From Panonychus citri (lineage: Eukaryota; Arthropoda; Arachnida; Trombidiformes; Tetranychidae): a stretch of DNA of 64,000 bases. How positions within the stretch are numbered: position 1 is the first letter of the stretch; every line of letters starts with the position of its first letter. The notes below the pieces were generated by a model. It saw nothing but the letters and a program-made list of their open reading frames with translations. It searched no databases and was not told the origin of the DNA. Location of the stretch: NCBI RefSeq assembly GCF_014898815.1, contig NW_026515503.1, positions 62,001 to 126,000 of the forward strand. The letters run 5' to 3'. Positions 41,001 through 50,667 of the stretch are shown here, one piece after another. The position numbers and the translations under genes were made by a program.

Positions 41001-42115
41001 AATTTTTAATTATCTTTGATTATCCACACCTTAGAGTTTGAAAAAAAAGGAAGAGCAAGTAAATCAGATTGATTTTTAATCATATTATTTGACTATTTTA
41101 ATTTTCCCCAATCTATTTAATCATCATCAATTTTGATTCGCATTGAAAATGCAAAATCAATTCAATGTTTTAATAGTTGTTTATCTTGACATTTAATCAA
41201 AGTAGTTTAATAATAATGAGAGAGAGAGAGATAATTTGATTGCCAATCCCATTTCCGATTCTTTATTATTTTCCCAATCAAACTTTTGATCAACAATTAA
41301 CTTTGTTTATTAATAATTTTTTATTGGTTATCTTTTTATTAACAATAGGTGGTCGAAGCAATCGAAGTGGACATTTAAATGACCGATCGTTCAATGAATT
41401 TGAACGATGTCATCTTTTAACTCGTATCTCATGTACGATCCCAAATCAATTGTATCCGCAAACAGCATCGGCTCACCATGTAACCGGACCAGCGACCATT
41501 TTAGATACAATTAACCGATCCATGTCAACTAATCGACGACAAAGTTCATCAACACTGGTCAATCTCACCGCTTTCCGTCCCACAGAAAATGTTGATTGTG
41601 ATAATTTAGAAATGACTTCATTCACCTCAAGAGGTTCAATTGGTAATTCAAGTATCAACAGTAACAATTATAGTCATAATAACAGTTTAAGTAGTAATAA
41701 TAATATTATCGTTAATCAATCAAATAATGTTAATAGTGTAATTATTAATAATAACGTTGTTAATAACGATTTGGTTATTAGCAACGATCAACAATTAACC
41801 CAATCAATTGACACTAGTTCAATCTCATCTACGACAACAGTCAATTCAACAACAACAACAACAACAACACCAACTACAACTGTTATCACTTCAACCGTTG
41901 CTGGACCTTTATCATTATCTTCATCTTCATCATCTCTACCATCATCATCTTCTCCTCCCCCTTTGTCGTCATCCTCATCATCGACAACATCATCACCTTC
42001 ATCTTCACCCTCAACGGTGACTGCAGTGACTTCATCTTCTTCTTCATCCTCATCATCACCTTCACCGACATCATCAACTCATCTACATCATCGTTCTCGA
42101 CCGGAATTGGTTTGA
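35058..42115 (+). CDS. pcx: pecanex, multi-pass membrane protein, 1878 aa
   Basis: Large multi-pass membrane protein; in Drosophila it acts in the ER in Notch signalling. Six exons in phase: 35058-35912, 36006-36366, 36527-38072, 38155-39826, 39889-40324 and 41349-42115. The N terminus MGSQLLSILRQGVWASLTGG is near-identical to animal pecanex proteins, followed by two membrane segments and a Ser/Asp-rich loop. The third and fourth exons hold the run of further membrane segments and the conserved region with LGRWGQVSQGDCFVLASD, CCCCEPGHLPSML and AFNQRWLAWEVTHSKYVLEGYS. The fifth exon encodes VNRECVRGLWAGQQQELVYL and SFHTFKSAILSAWNRF. The last exon is species-specific: an Asn-rich part then long Ser/Thr tracts. 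The end of exon 2 (A|GTAAAT at 36366) is the least certain junction. The last 150 bp of coding sequence recur at 47679-47860. Confidence 0.93.
40325..41348 (+). other. last intron of pecanex, 1.0 kb
   Basis: The only long pecanex intron; the other four are 62-160 bp. Donor GTCAGT, acceptor AACAATAG. It holds a (GA) patch near 41220. Nothing else recognised. Confidence 0.6.
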
Positions 42116-42150
42116 ATGGATAAACAATTAATCTCTCATAATCTTAATCA
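41966..42150 (+). repeat. duplicated segment, copy A: pecanex 3' end
   Basis: Matches 47679-47860 almost base for base. It starts within the Ser-codon tract, crosses the pecanex stop and continues about 35 bp into the 3' UTR. Confidence 0.9.
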
Positions 42151-42911
42151 TCTTCTTTTCTCTCTCAACTTTTAATTTCTATATTTATATATTAGATTTT
42201 TGTGAGTTTGTATTATTTCCTCTTTCTTTTCTTTCTATATTTACATTCACACAAATTAATGATGTTGATGATTAATATTAATTTTTCATCTTCTTTCATC
42301 TTTTCATGAGATTTTTGTTATAAGTTAATCAAGTTGAGAGGGAGAAACAAATTATGATTAGATGAGTTGGATAAAGTAAATACACCGATTGCTTAATTAT
42401 TTACAATTAAAGCATAATGATTACACACCTAAACCACACAATTGGTTGGAATTGTAAAGACAAAAAATTAGTAGATTGTTCAAATTAATTTATGTTAAAA
42501 CACACAAAACAAAGTTAATCAAAAAAGCAAAACAATACGTCCAAACCTGCCATAAATAAAAGCGCTAATTAATAAATTGATAACTTTGATTTGATGAACA
42601 ATTAGTTACCTTCATTTATTATTAATTATCTTTATCTCACCGGTACTATTACCAATTAATCAGTGATAATCAATTGAGATCAATTGACTATCAATCAAAA
42701 GAGTTCGCTAGGCAAAAATAACGTGCACTTAAAACCAATTGATTGTTTGAGTGTGAATTTATCATGACAACGTCACATTATCACGATAGGAGGATTTTCT
42801 GGTGATAAATTTCAATGATAATAACAGATTATCTCAAGAAAAATTATAATTTCAGGTTTGATTGGAAAAATATTGTGAACTGGTACAAATATAATTAAAA
42901 TCAGGTGAGAA

Positions 42912-44585
42912 TTAATTTAGTTTTACCATCGCTCGTAAAACTTTTCCTTCTTTCATTAAGGTAAAGGCTTCGTTAATCTGTTCAAGTGGCAGTACTTCAG
43001 TAATGAACTCATCTACCTTCAGAATACCTGAAAGATAATCTTCCACTAATTTAGGAACAGCGTCACGGCTTTTCCAACCTCCGAAAGCGGTTCCTTTCCA
43101 TGTTCGTCCAGTTACCAGTTGAAATGGTCGAGTACTTATTTCTTTACCTGAAGCGGCAACACCGATGATCACTGAGACACCCCAACCTTTGTGAGCCGAT
43201 TCAAGAGCTGCTCTCATGGTATGAATATTACCAATACACTCAAATGTATAATCTGGTCCACCGTCTGTAAGGTCAAAAAGTACTTGTTGAATAGTTTTAT
43301 CTTTGTGGTCAAGAGGATTGATAAATTCAGTAAAACCAAACTCTCGAGCGGCTTCAAATTTACTCGGGTTGATATCGATTCCGATAACACGTGAGGCTTG
43401 ACGAGCCTTACAACCGATACCAACGGCTAAACCAACAGCACCGAGACCCCAGACTGCACAGATGCTTCCTGGTTCAACATCAGCGGTGTTCAAGACAGCT
43501 CCATAACCGGTGGGGATACCACAACCTAAGAGACCAACTTTCTCTAACGATGCCGTTTTATTGATCTTAGCACAGGCGATCTCAGGTAGAACAGTAAATT
43601 CGCTAAAAGTTGATGTTCCCATAAAGTGGAAAACAGTTACACCGTTGCAGGTAAAACGAGAGGTACCATCAGGCATAACTCCTTGGCCTTGAGTGACTCT
43701 GATTTTCTGGCAGAGATTAGTTTTCGGATTTTTACAGAATTTACATTCTCGACACTGGGAGTGTAACACGGAATGACATGATCACCAGGAACAAGACTGG
43801 TAACTCCCTCGCCGACACTTTCAACAACACCTAGAAAATGAAAAGAAAAACCCAAAAAAAAAAGTTGTTAATCAATAATCATAATGAAACATTAAACTTT
43901 CACTTTAGAATTGAGGTTGAATTGAGAAAACAATTAAAAAGATGATCATGAATAAATTGATTGATTGTACACTTTAAATCTCCTCAATAAGATTAAGTTT
44001 AAGCCCCATGGTGTTAATCATCTGACTAACTAATCATCAATCAGATAAATTGAAATTAAGATTTCGATACGAACAAAAAAGTAAACGAAAAGTTGATTGT
44101 CATGTCAGTTAACCAGAAATGATGAAATAACATAAAACTTGATCGTAATTAAGCACCTTGAGAAAGGAAGTACATAAGGTTAAGTAAGGTGATAGGTAAA
44201 AGAAAACAAGGTTAACTTGTTGATGGAAAAATGAATAGAATTACCTGCTCCCTCGTGCCCCATGATACAGGGAAATTTTCCTTCAGGATCTAATCCAGAT
44301 AGAGTATAATAATCAGTGTGACAAACTCCGGAGGAAACAATTTTGACCCGAACTTCACCAGCCTTGGGTGGGTCAACAGTTACTTGTTCAATTGTCAAAG
44401 GTTCATTTGCAGCCCAAGCAACAGCAGCTTTACAGTTGATAGGCTGTTGAGAACAAAGAAATTAAAAAGAAAAAAGAACAAAAATAAATTCTACTTAACG
44501 AAAACAAAAAAGAAAAGAACAAAATTTAGAGAAAATATTCTAAATAGAAAAATATTATTCTTACCTTTCCAACAGTTGAACTCAT
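42912..44585 (-). CDS. ADH5: class III alcohol dehydrogenase / S-(hydroxymethyl)glutathione dehydrogenase, with one frameshift
   Basis: Zinc enzyme oxidising the formaldehyde-glutathione adduct and reducing S-nitrosoglutathione, in the cytosol. Three coding exons: 44565-44585, 44245-44443 and 42912-43830. The catalytic zinc ligands are in SGVCHTDYY and GHEGAG; the structural zinc cysteines are in QCRECKFCKNPKTNLC; the NAD fold is VWGLGAVGLAVGIG; GRTWKGTAFGGWKSRD is the class III signature. Expected length is about 379 aa. The third exon is one base short: at 43757-43760 the reading goes from CYTP to QCRE only if an extra base is added in a C run. As given, the frame shifts to SVENVNSV. Everything on both sides is intact, so this is either a sequencing homopolymer error or a very young null allele. 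A scrap of its second exon recurs at 47859-48217. Confidence 0.9.
44036..44395 (-). repeat. duplicated segment, copy A: ADH5 intron 2 and exon 2
   Basis: Near-identical to 47859-48217. It covers the intron downstream of ADH5 exon 2 and most of that exon. Confidence 0.92.
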
Positions 44586-45120
44586 GTTATATAAATTAGA
44601 TTAAGACAAACAATTAAAAGCACCAAAGTAAATTAAATGATTTAATCAAAAAAGAGAAAAGCAAAGCAGAAAAAGAGTCACCACAATAAACGTCACGTTA
44701 ATCCAAAGTAGAAAAGATTTGACTAATTCAAGGATAAAAAGAGAAAAGCTTTTTATGTAATAACTCAATCAATTATTTTCATGGTCTTTTTGCACGAAGT
44801 ACTAAAATCCGGCTGAGATTCACGTTTCGATGGTAATACAAATTGTAAAGAGTACAAATGGAGAAACAATTTAATCAACAATCAACAGAGAAAAAGAAAA
44901 AACAAAAATGAGTAAACTTGACAATGAGAAAAAAAAGTGATCCAGTTACAAACCATTGGATCTTTTTGATTGAATAGATACAAAGAGATATTATTTTCTT
45001 TTCTCTGTTATTTTCTCATCAAACAATAGTTGCAGGTAATTCACTCACCGGTTAACCTTGGATTGACATGGAACAAGCTGATTACATAATAGTGTAATTA
45101 AAGAGAAAGAGAAATTAAAG

Positions 45121-45740
45121 TTGATTGTTGAAGAAGAAAAAATCAGATATCGATTATCTGATTATCTATTATCGTTTCGATTTGTATCCATAGGGAAAGA
45201 GAGGGAAGTTGATTTTTCTCCTTCTTTGTTTTCTTTTCTCTCTCATTAGAATTTTCTTATTCTTTTCTAGCAATTAATAATATTAATTAGTATTTTTTTG
45301 TTCTTCTCTTCATTAATTCGCCATCAATCATTTAATCAAATTGAAAATGTTCTTTAATTAGAAATAGATCAACAAAGAAGGAAAAGTAAACCCTTTTTCT
45401 CTTGGTGGATATTTGTTATTCTCTTTCTATTCTCTTTTTTTCTTTTAATTTTGGTTAATTGTTAATCTTTTATGTACTTAAAGGTAAATGTTTATTTATT
45501 TTTGTTTTATTCCATTTGGTCAGTTGGTTGGTATTTAATTTAAAGAATTGAGATGAAATCGTTTTCATTAAGATGTAATGATTAATGTAACGACATTTCA
45601 TTTCTTCAATTACTACTACTGGTCATCTGTAATCATCGCCATCATTAAGGCCCTTAAGGTGTTACCCTCGATCTCTATCAAATTTTATTTTGGATAACCT
45701 GATATGTGAATGATGTGAACAATTAACCAGTTAAGTTGAA
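45121..45740. repeat. duplicated segment, copy A: ADH5-SLU7 spacer
   Basis: Matches 48217-48845; the part from about 45430 onward appears identical. In this copy it is joined directly to the truncated SLU7, at the point where copy B instead has 2.2 kb more sequence. Confidence 0.92.
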
Positions 45741-47027
45741 TTAATAAGAGATTCCAGCAGATCCAACGCAATAAGCGTTTTTCATTGTTACATGACAACA
45801 TTTGTAGCCCCATTTTTGAGTCTTGACGTTATAAAAAGAGCCCCAAACGGATTTGTGATTATTTGGATGAACATCTTCCTCGTATCTAGAACTAATTATG
45901 GTCTTCGGTGGTTCGATTTTTGGTTTTCCGTCTCGAGAATATTCAACGTATCTCTCTGATTGTCCATAAACCAATTCGGCCGGTGGTGATTGTAGATATT
46001 CCTCTCCACCATATTTCTCTAAGATTCTTTGTTTTATTGAAGTTTTATGTTTAGTCTTTTGGATTTGGTGCTCTCTGCGAATTATTTCCATTGCTGTTGG
46101 TTCGGCCTGAAGGTGAATATCGACACCTTTATCTCGAGCCTGCCAAGCGAATAATTGAGCTTGTCCAACTTTAACGGCATCAGCTGAATGTCGAACATAG
46201 TTTTCACCAGCGTAAGGAAGATCAGTTGAATTCTTCGATGTATTTTTATAAGGATTGTCTCTCATGGAACGAGTTTTCGGATCATAATAAGCCGAATCAG
46301 GATCTAAATTTCGAAGGTATTTGGCTGTGTCCTCTCTGATTCTAAGATTTCGCACAGTAATTCTTTGTTTGGAATCGACTTTTGTACCAGGCATATCAAT
46401 ATGATCGGCGTATTTATCTTCTTCATCGGAATCAGAATCCGAATCCCCTTTTTCTTTAAGAGTTTTTTTAGCCTCTTCAAGTTTTTCATATTCATCAACA
46501 ACGGCTTTGTACATCTGAGGACGATACCCATTCCACCGATCTCTTTTGCCATCATAATCTAAATTAAGTTTAGCTACCTCGACGTCATCTGGAGCTGTAA
46601 CAATCCCCGATACTTTGGCTGGAATCTTCCTTGGCTTCTTGAAACAAGATTTTCGATTATGTCCCATGGCTCCACAGTTCTCACAAGCTCCAGGTCTATA
46701 ATTGGTTGTAATTTTGTTTGTTGTTCCTCGTTGGTACCATTCATCAACACGAGCAATCTTGGATTTATTTTCATCTTGTGGTCGCTGATGTTTTAATGTT
46801 GGTCCAGAAGAGCCATAGTACCAAGGGGTGATTGAAATATACTGTGGGATGTGAGGGTTAATGTCTTTACCATCTTCATCGACAAGAGCTGGAACTGTAC
46901 CCGCTTTCCTTAATTCCTCCAATTCCTTTTCCTTTTTAAAATCTTCTCGTGAACGTTTTTTAGGCACATCCTCGGGAAAATCAGAGCCTCGAATTAGTTG
47001 AGAAACTGGTCTCTGTTGAATCGACAT
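45741..47027 (-). CDS. SLU7: pre-mRNA splicing factor SLU7, copy A, truncated at the C terminus (428 aa)
   Basis: SLU7 is a second-step splicing factor that helps choose the 3' splice site. This copy opens at ATG 47027 with MSIQQRPVSQLIRGSDFP. It has the basic SREDFKKEKELEELRKAG, then DINPHIPQYIS, the CCHC zinc knuckle CENCGAMGHNRKSC, DYDGKRDRWNGY, and DSKQRITVRNLRIREDTAKY. It ends abruptly after NAYCVGSAGIS with Tyr and a stop. About 115 residues present in copy B, including the conserved RKRPYN end, are gone through a deletion that joined this codon to the upstream spacer. Against copy B it also lacks about 16 residues after EEAKKTLKE, and it carries changes at sites conserved to human (for example GQAQLF for AQTQLF, PTAME for PTKME). 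This pattern suggests a decaying copy, though the frame is still open. Confidence 0.85.
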   Translation of the reverse strand: MSIQQRPVSQLIRGSDFPEDVPKKRSREDFKKEKELEELRKAGTVPALVDEDGKDINPHIPQYISITPWYYGSSGPTLKHQRPQDENKSKIARVDEWYQRGTTNKITTNYRPGACENCGAMGHNRKSCFKKPRKIPAKVSGIVTAPDDVEVAKLNLDYDGKRDRWNGYRPQMYKAVVDEYEKLEEAKKTLKEKGDSDSDSDEEDKYADHIDMPGTKVDSKQRITVRNLRIREDTAKYLRNLDPDSAYYDPKTRSMRDNPYKNTSKNSTDLPYAGENYVRHSADAVKVGQAQLFAWQARDKGVDIHLQAEPTAMEIIRREHQIQKTKHKTSIKQRILEKYGGEEYLQSPPAELVYGQSERYVEYSRDGKPKIEPPKTIISSRYEEDVHPNNHKSVWGSFYNVKTQKWGYKCCHVTMKNAYCVGSAGISY

Positions 47028-47104
47028 TTTGACACCGAAAATCAAAAAACGATCCTTGTTGACACAAAAAAAGAAATAATAATTAACTGTGAGATTGAAA
47101 ATTA

Positions 47105-47440
47105 AAAATGGTTAAGCCTAAACAGCCAGAAATGGGATCAAGTCTTAATGAATTGAATCCAATGTTAATTCAGTTAAAGGCAAATTTTGAGATCAAAATC
47201 CAGAAGCACTGATACCACATGAGATATTTTCTCATGAAAAAGAAAACTGAATTTTCTGAAACGATTGTTAATTATTTCACTAGTATTTCTTTTTTTACTA
47301 TTTAATTGATCACTTTTCATTAATTAAATAAGAATTCACTAATTAGAGTTGAAAACTGATTAAACTTTTCTCTCTGGTTATTTAGGCTCGGGGACTATAT
47401 GACCAGAGATTTCTGGTCGAATAGGCTGTTCCTAAAAAAA
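47105..47440. other. about 340 bp present upstream of SLU7 copy A and absent from copy B
   Basis: Copy B reads straight from GAAAATTAAAAAAAA into ATCAACGAGAG at about 52415-52435, whereas copy A has extra sequence between the same flanks. The extra block begins near CCTAAACAGCC and ends near GGCTGTTCCTA, so a 7-bp inverted AACAGCC/GGCTGTT lies close to its ends. An internal perfect palindrome GACCAGA/TCTGGTC lies near 47401-47419. It could be a small non-autonomous DNA element, or a deletion in copy B. Confidence 0.45.
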
Positions 47441-47493
47441 TCAACGAGAGAAAAATGTAAACAAAAACAAAGACGAAAAGAGAACAACCATCA

Positions 47494-47505
47494 AGCGCCA
47501 CCGCT
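47494..47505. promoter_or_regulatory. AGCGCCACCGCT word upstream of SLU7 copy A
   Basis: A GC-rich 12-mer with AGCG/CGCT arms, conserved with the equivalent site of copy B (52479-52490). It lies 467 bp from the copy A ATG because of the extra 340 bp, against 127 bp in copy B. It shares AGCGCCA with the MTPAP/TFPT promoter. Confidence 0.4.
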
Positions 47506-47678
47506 TAGAACCAAAAGTAACTAATCAAATTCTCTGGGAAAAGTTAAACTGATTGTCCCTCATCTTCATCACAATAAAGCTTTTAAGTAAATAGTTAATC
47601 TTTGGTTTAATCCTTTTGTCTTTGTTAATTTTCTCAGTTTTTAAGAAGAAATTTTTTAGAAAAAAATTTTAAATTTTT

Positions 47679-47860
47679 TCGTCATCCTCATCATCGACAA
47701 CATCATCACCTTCATCTTCACCCTCAACGGTGACTGCAGTGACTTCATCTTCTTCTTCATCCTCATCATCACCTTCACCGACATCATCAACTCATCTACA
47801 TCATCGTTCTCGACCGAAATTGGTTTGAATGGATAAACAATTAATCTCATAATCTTAATC
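47679..47860 (+). pseudogene. pecanex 3'-end fragment (copy B of the tandem duplication)
   Basis: Duplicate of 41966-42150, including the pecanex stop codon context GGTTTGAATGG. It begins within an A/T run, with no upstream pecanex sequence, so it is not expressed as pecanex. It marks the left edge of copy B and shows that the duplication was tandem and direct. Confidence 0.9.
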
Positions 47861-48217
47861 AATCAGATAAATTGAAATTAAGATTTCGATACGAACAAAA
47901 AAGTAAACGAAAAGTTGATTGTCATGTCAGTTAACCAGAAATGATGAAATAACATAAAACTTGATCGTAATTAAGCACCTTGAGAAAGGAAGTACATAAG
48001 GTTAAGTAAGGTGATAGGTAAAAGAAAACAAGGTTAACTTGTTGATGGAAAAATGAATAGAATTACCTGCTCCCTCGTGCCCCATGATACAGGGAAATTT
48101 TCCTTCAGGATCTAATCCAGATAGAGTATAATAATCAGTGTGACAAACTCCGGAGGAAACAATTTTGACCCGAACTTCACCAGCCTTGGGTGGGTCAACA
48201 GTTACTTGTTCAATTGT
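47859..48217 (-). pseudogene. ADH5 exon 2 plus intron fragment (copy B)
   Basis: Duplicate of 44036-44395, carrying the residues from EQVTVDPPKAGEV to GHEGAG and the following intron start. The other ADH5 exons are deleted on both sides, at joints with short shared words (ATCAATCAGAT on one side, ATTGTTGATTG on the other). It cannot encode an enzyme. Confidence 0.92.
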
Positions 48218-48845
48218 TGATTGTTGAAGAAAAAATCAGATATCGATTACCTGATTATCTATTATCGTTTCGATTTGTATCCATAGGGAAAAAGAGAGGG
48301 AAGTTGATTTTTCTCCTTCTTTGTTTTCTTTTCTCTCTCATTAGAATTAATTAATTTTCTTATTCTTTTCTAGCAATTAGAATATTAATTAGTATTTTTT
48401 TATCTTCTCTTCATTAATTCGCCATCAATCATTTAATCAAATTGAAAATGTTCTTTAATTAGAAATAGACCAACAAAGAAGGAAAAGTAAACCCCTTTTT
48501 CTCTTGGTGGGATATTTGTTATTCTGTTTTCTATTCTCTTTTTTTTCTTTTAATTTTGGTTAATTGTTAATCTTTTATGTACTTAAAGGTAAATGTTTAT
48601 TTATTTTTGTTTTATTCCATTTGGTCAGTTGGTTGGTATTTAATTTAAAGAATTGAGATGAAATCGTTTTCATTAAGATGTAATGATTAATGTAACGACA
48701 TTTCATTTCTTCAATTACTACTACTGGTCATCTGTAATCATCGCCATCATTAAGGCCCTTAAGGTGTTACCCTCGATCTCTATCAAATTTTATTTTGGAT
48801 AACCTGATATGTGAATGATGTGAACAATTAACCAGTTAAGTTGAA
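48217..48845. repeat. duplicated segment, copy B: ADH5-SLU7 spacer
   Basis: Matches 45121-45740 with a few indels in T runs and a small TTAATTAA insertion near 48347, and then appears identical through AACCAGTTAAGTTGAA. Confidence 0.92.
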
Positions 48846-50586
48846 ACAATTATATATACCTTAAATATGAGATAATCATGATTTGAGATGTTTATGTAAT
48901 TAACTACTATTTAATCATCATTAATAACTGGACTGAAAAGGAAAAGATTAACAGGGAATGGAAAAGATTATTTATTAATTGTTGCTGATTAATTATCGAT
49001 TCATCCAGGAAAAAGATTTATTTGATTGTTTCAATTGTATTAACAATTACCTGATAGGTAAATTGTTTTCTTTCTATTGGACATTCGGATGATTTTTTTT
49101 TCTCTCAATTGTTAACATCATCACCCAACTAATGGTCACATTATGTTGTTTAACTATTGGTTTGCCTTTATCATTATCAACAATTTATCTACAATTAAAG
49201 ATGTTAATCTTTTCCGTCAAATCTGAAGTTCAATTGTAATTCAGGTAAGTTCAAGTTTAGTCTTTCCTGTTCATCAAACCAGGAAGGTTAAACTTAGTTG
49301 ATTGATTAATAATTGATCCATTGTTTATCTTTCTCACTAATTATTAATTACTTTCTCTTTCTCTTATATCTTAATTTCTTACAGTTTTCAAAATTTAATG
49401 TAACCTGAATATAAAATGGGTCAGTTTTTCAAGCAATTAAGTCCATCGTTATTACGTGAAAGTGTAAAAGTTGATATAAAGAAATGATCATTGATTATTA
49501 TTTACAAGAAATCTCATCAATAACAATTAAATCAACTGGTGTTTGTGATATTTGCTTACCAATTTAATCAATACAAAAATGGTAATCAATATCTACTAAA
49601 TTAATAACAAATTTTAATCATCTCTATTTAATGAACACCTCATTTCCTCATTGATTTAGGCCAAAAGATTATTATTATTATTAAGAATTGTTTACAATTC
49701 ATCATAAAACAGTTGATTAATCTGCCAATTTACAATTAATCTAAACAATTTGATTTTCAATCTATCAAAATCATTTGAAAATTTTAACATTATCATCAAA
49801 AATTGTATCATGAATTCAATTGATTTAAAACAATTTGTAAACAACTCAATCAAGTTAAAAATAATTTATATTTTCATTATTTTAATTTGAATACAATTGG
49901 TGATTTATTATCAGCACAGTTAGTTAATTGTAGATCTTTCCAATCAATTACATTAACAACTTTAATTGTACCTCATTTGATTATTGGATGATTATTTTTG
50001 TATTTTACTAATTTAATACTTGCAGTTAATTTACTAATTGTACAACAATTAACTAGACACTAAATTGTTTATGATTTATTCACCGTTTGTAATAACCAAA
50101 AAATTAAACTTCAATCATGACCAATGATTTGCCAAATATCTTATCCGTATCATGTATATTAATCAACATCCAGGTTATATTAATTAAGTTAATCAATCAA
50201 AAAGGATTGTAATAATAAGGAAATCAAATGATTTAGTCATGCTAATTGTTTACTTCTTTCCAGCAATTAACGAAAATAAATGATGGTGTCGATAATTATC
50301 TCTCATCAATGGTCAATACGATTGTATTGACCAATTCCTATGGAATAATCAACAATTGACTTACAATTATGAAACAATTCAGATAATGATGTCTGACCAT
50401 TCAAGATCAATGTTGAGGCTTGATGACCACTCGAGATGGATTAGATTCTATTGATTATCTTTAATTGTAAGGCCACTAAATTTTTGATTGAAAGGTAATG
50501 ATGATAATCAAGTGATGGAGAAGATAATCACACAATCGATTCACGTTTTTTGATGCAAACATTCAAGAAAAACCTGAAGCGCTACA

Positions 50587-50588
<2 letters not shown>
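48846..50588. other. spacer downstream of SLU7 copy B, no gene seen
   Basis: About 1.7 kb of AT-rich DNA dense in CAATTAA/TTAATTG words. It is present only in copy B; the corresponding piece is deleted in copy A. No open frame of note. Confidence 0.55.

Positions 50589-50622
<34 letters not shown>
50589..50622 (+). repeat. (GA)n microsatellite
   Basis: About 34 bp of uninterrupted GA, lying some 45 bp beyond the SLU7 copy B stop; it would be a (TC)n tract in the transcript. Confidence 0.92.
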
Positions 50623-50625
<3 letters not shown>

Positions 50626-50635
50626 GTATAAACTT

Positions 50636-50654
50636 AGCGATCATGTTGATCGCT
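50636..50654 (-). other. perfect 8-bp hairpin in the SLU7 copy B 3' UTR
   Basis: AGCGATCA-TGT-TGATCGCT, an 8-bp perfect stem with a 3-base loop, 14 nt past the stop codon and just before the (TC)n tract. Its role, if any, is unknown. Confidence 0.5.
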
Positions 50655-50667
50655 CCCTTGTCAAAGT

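Noticed and set aside
41886..42077. Met/Lys-rich minus-strand frame, also found at 47656-47862
   Set aside because: Shadow of the pecanex Ser-codon tract; its recurrence reflects the duplication, not a gene.
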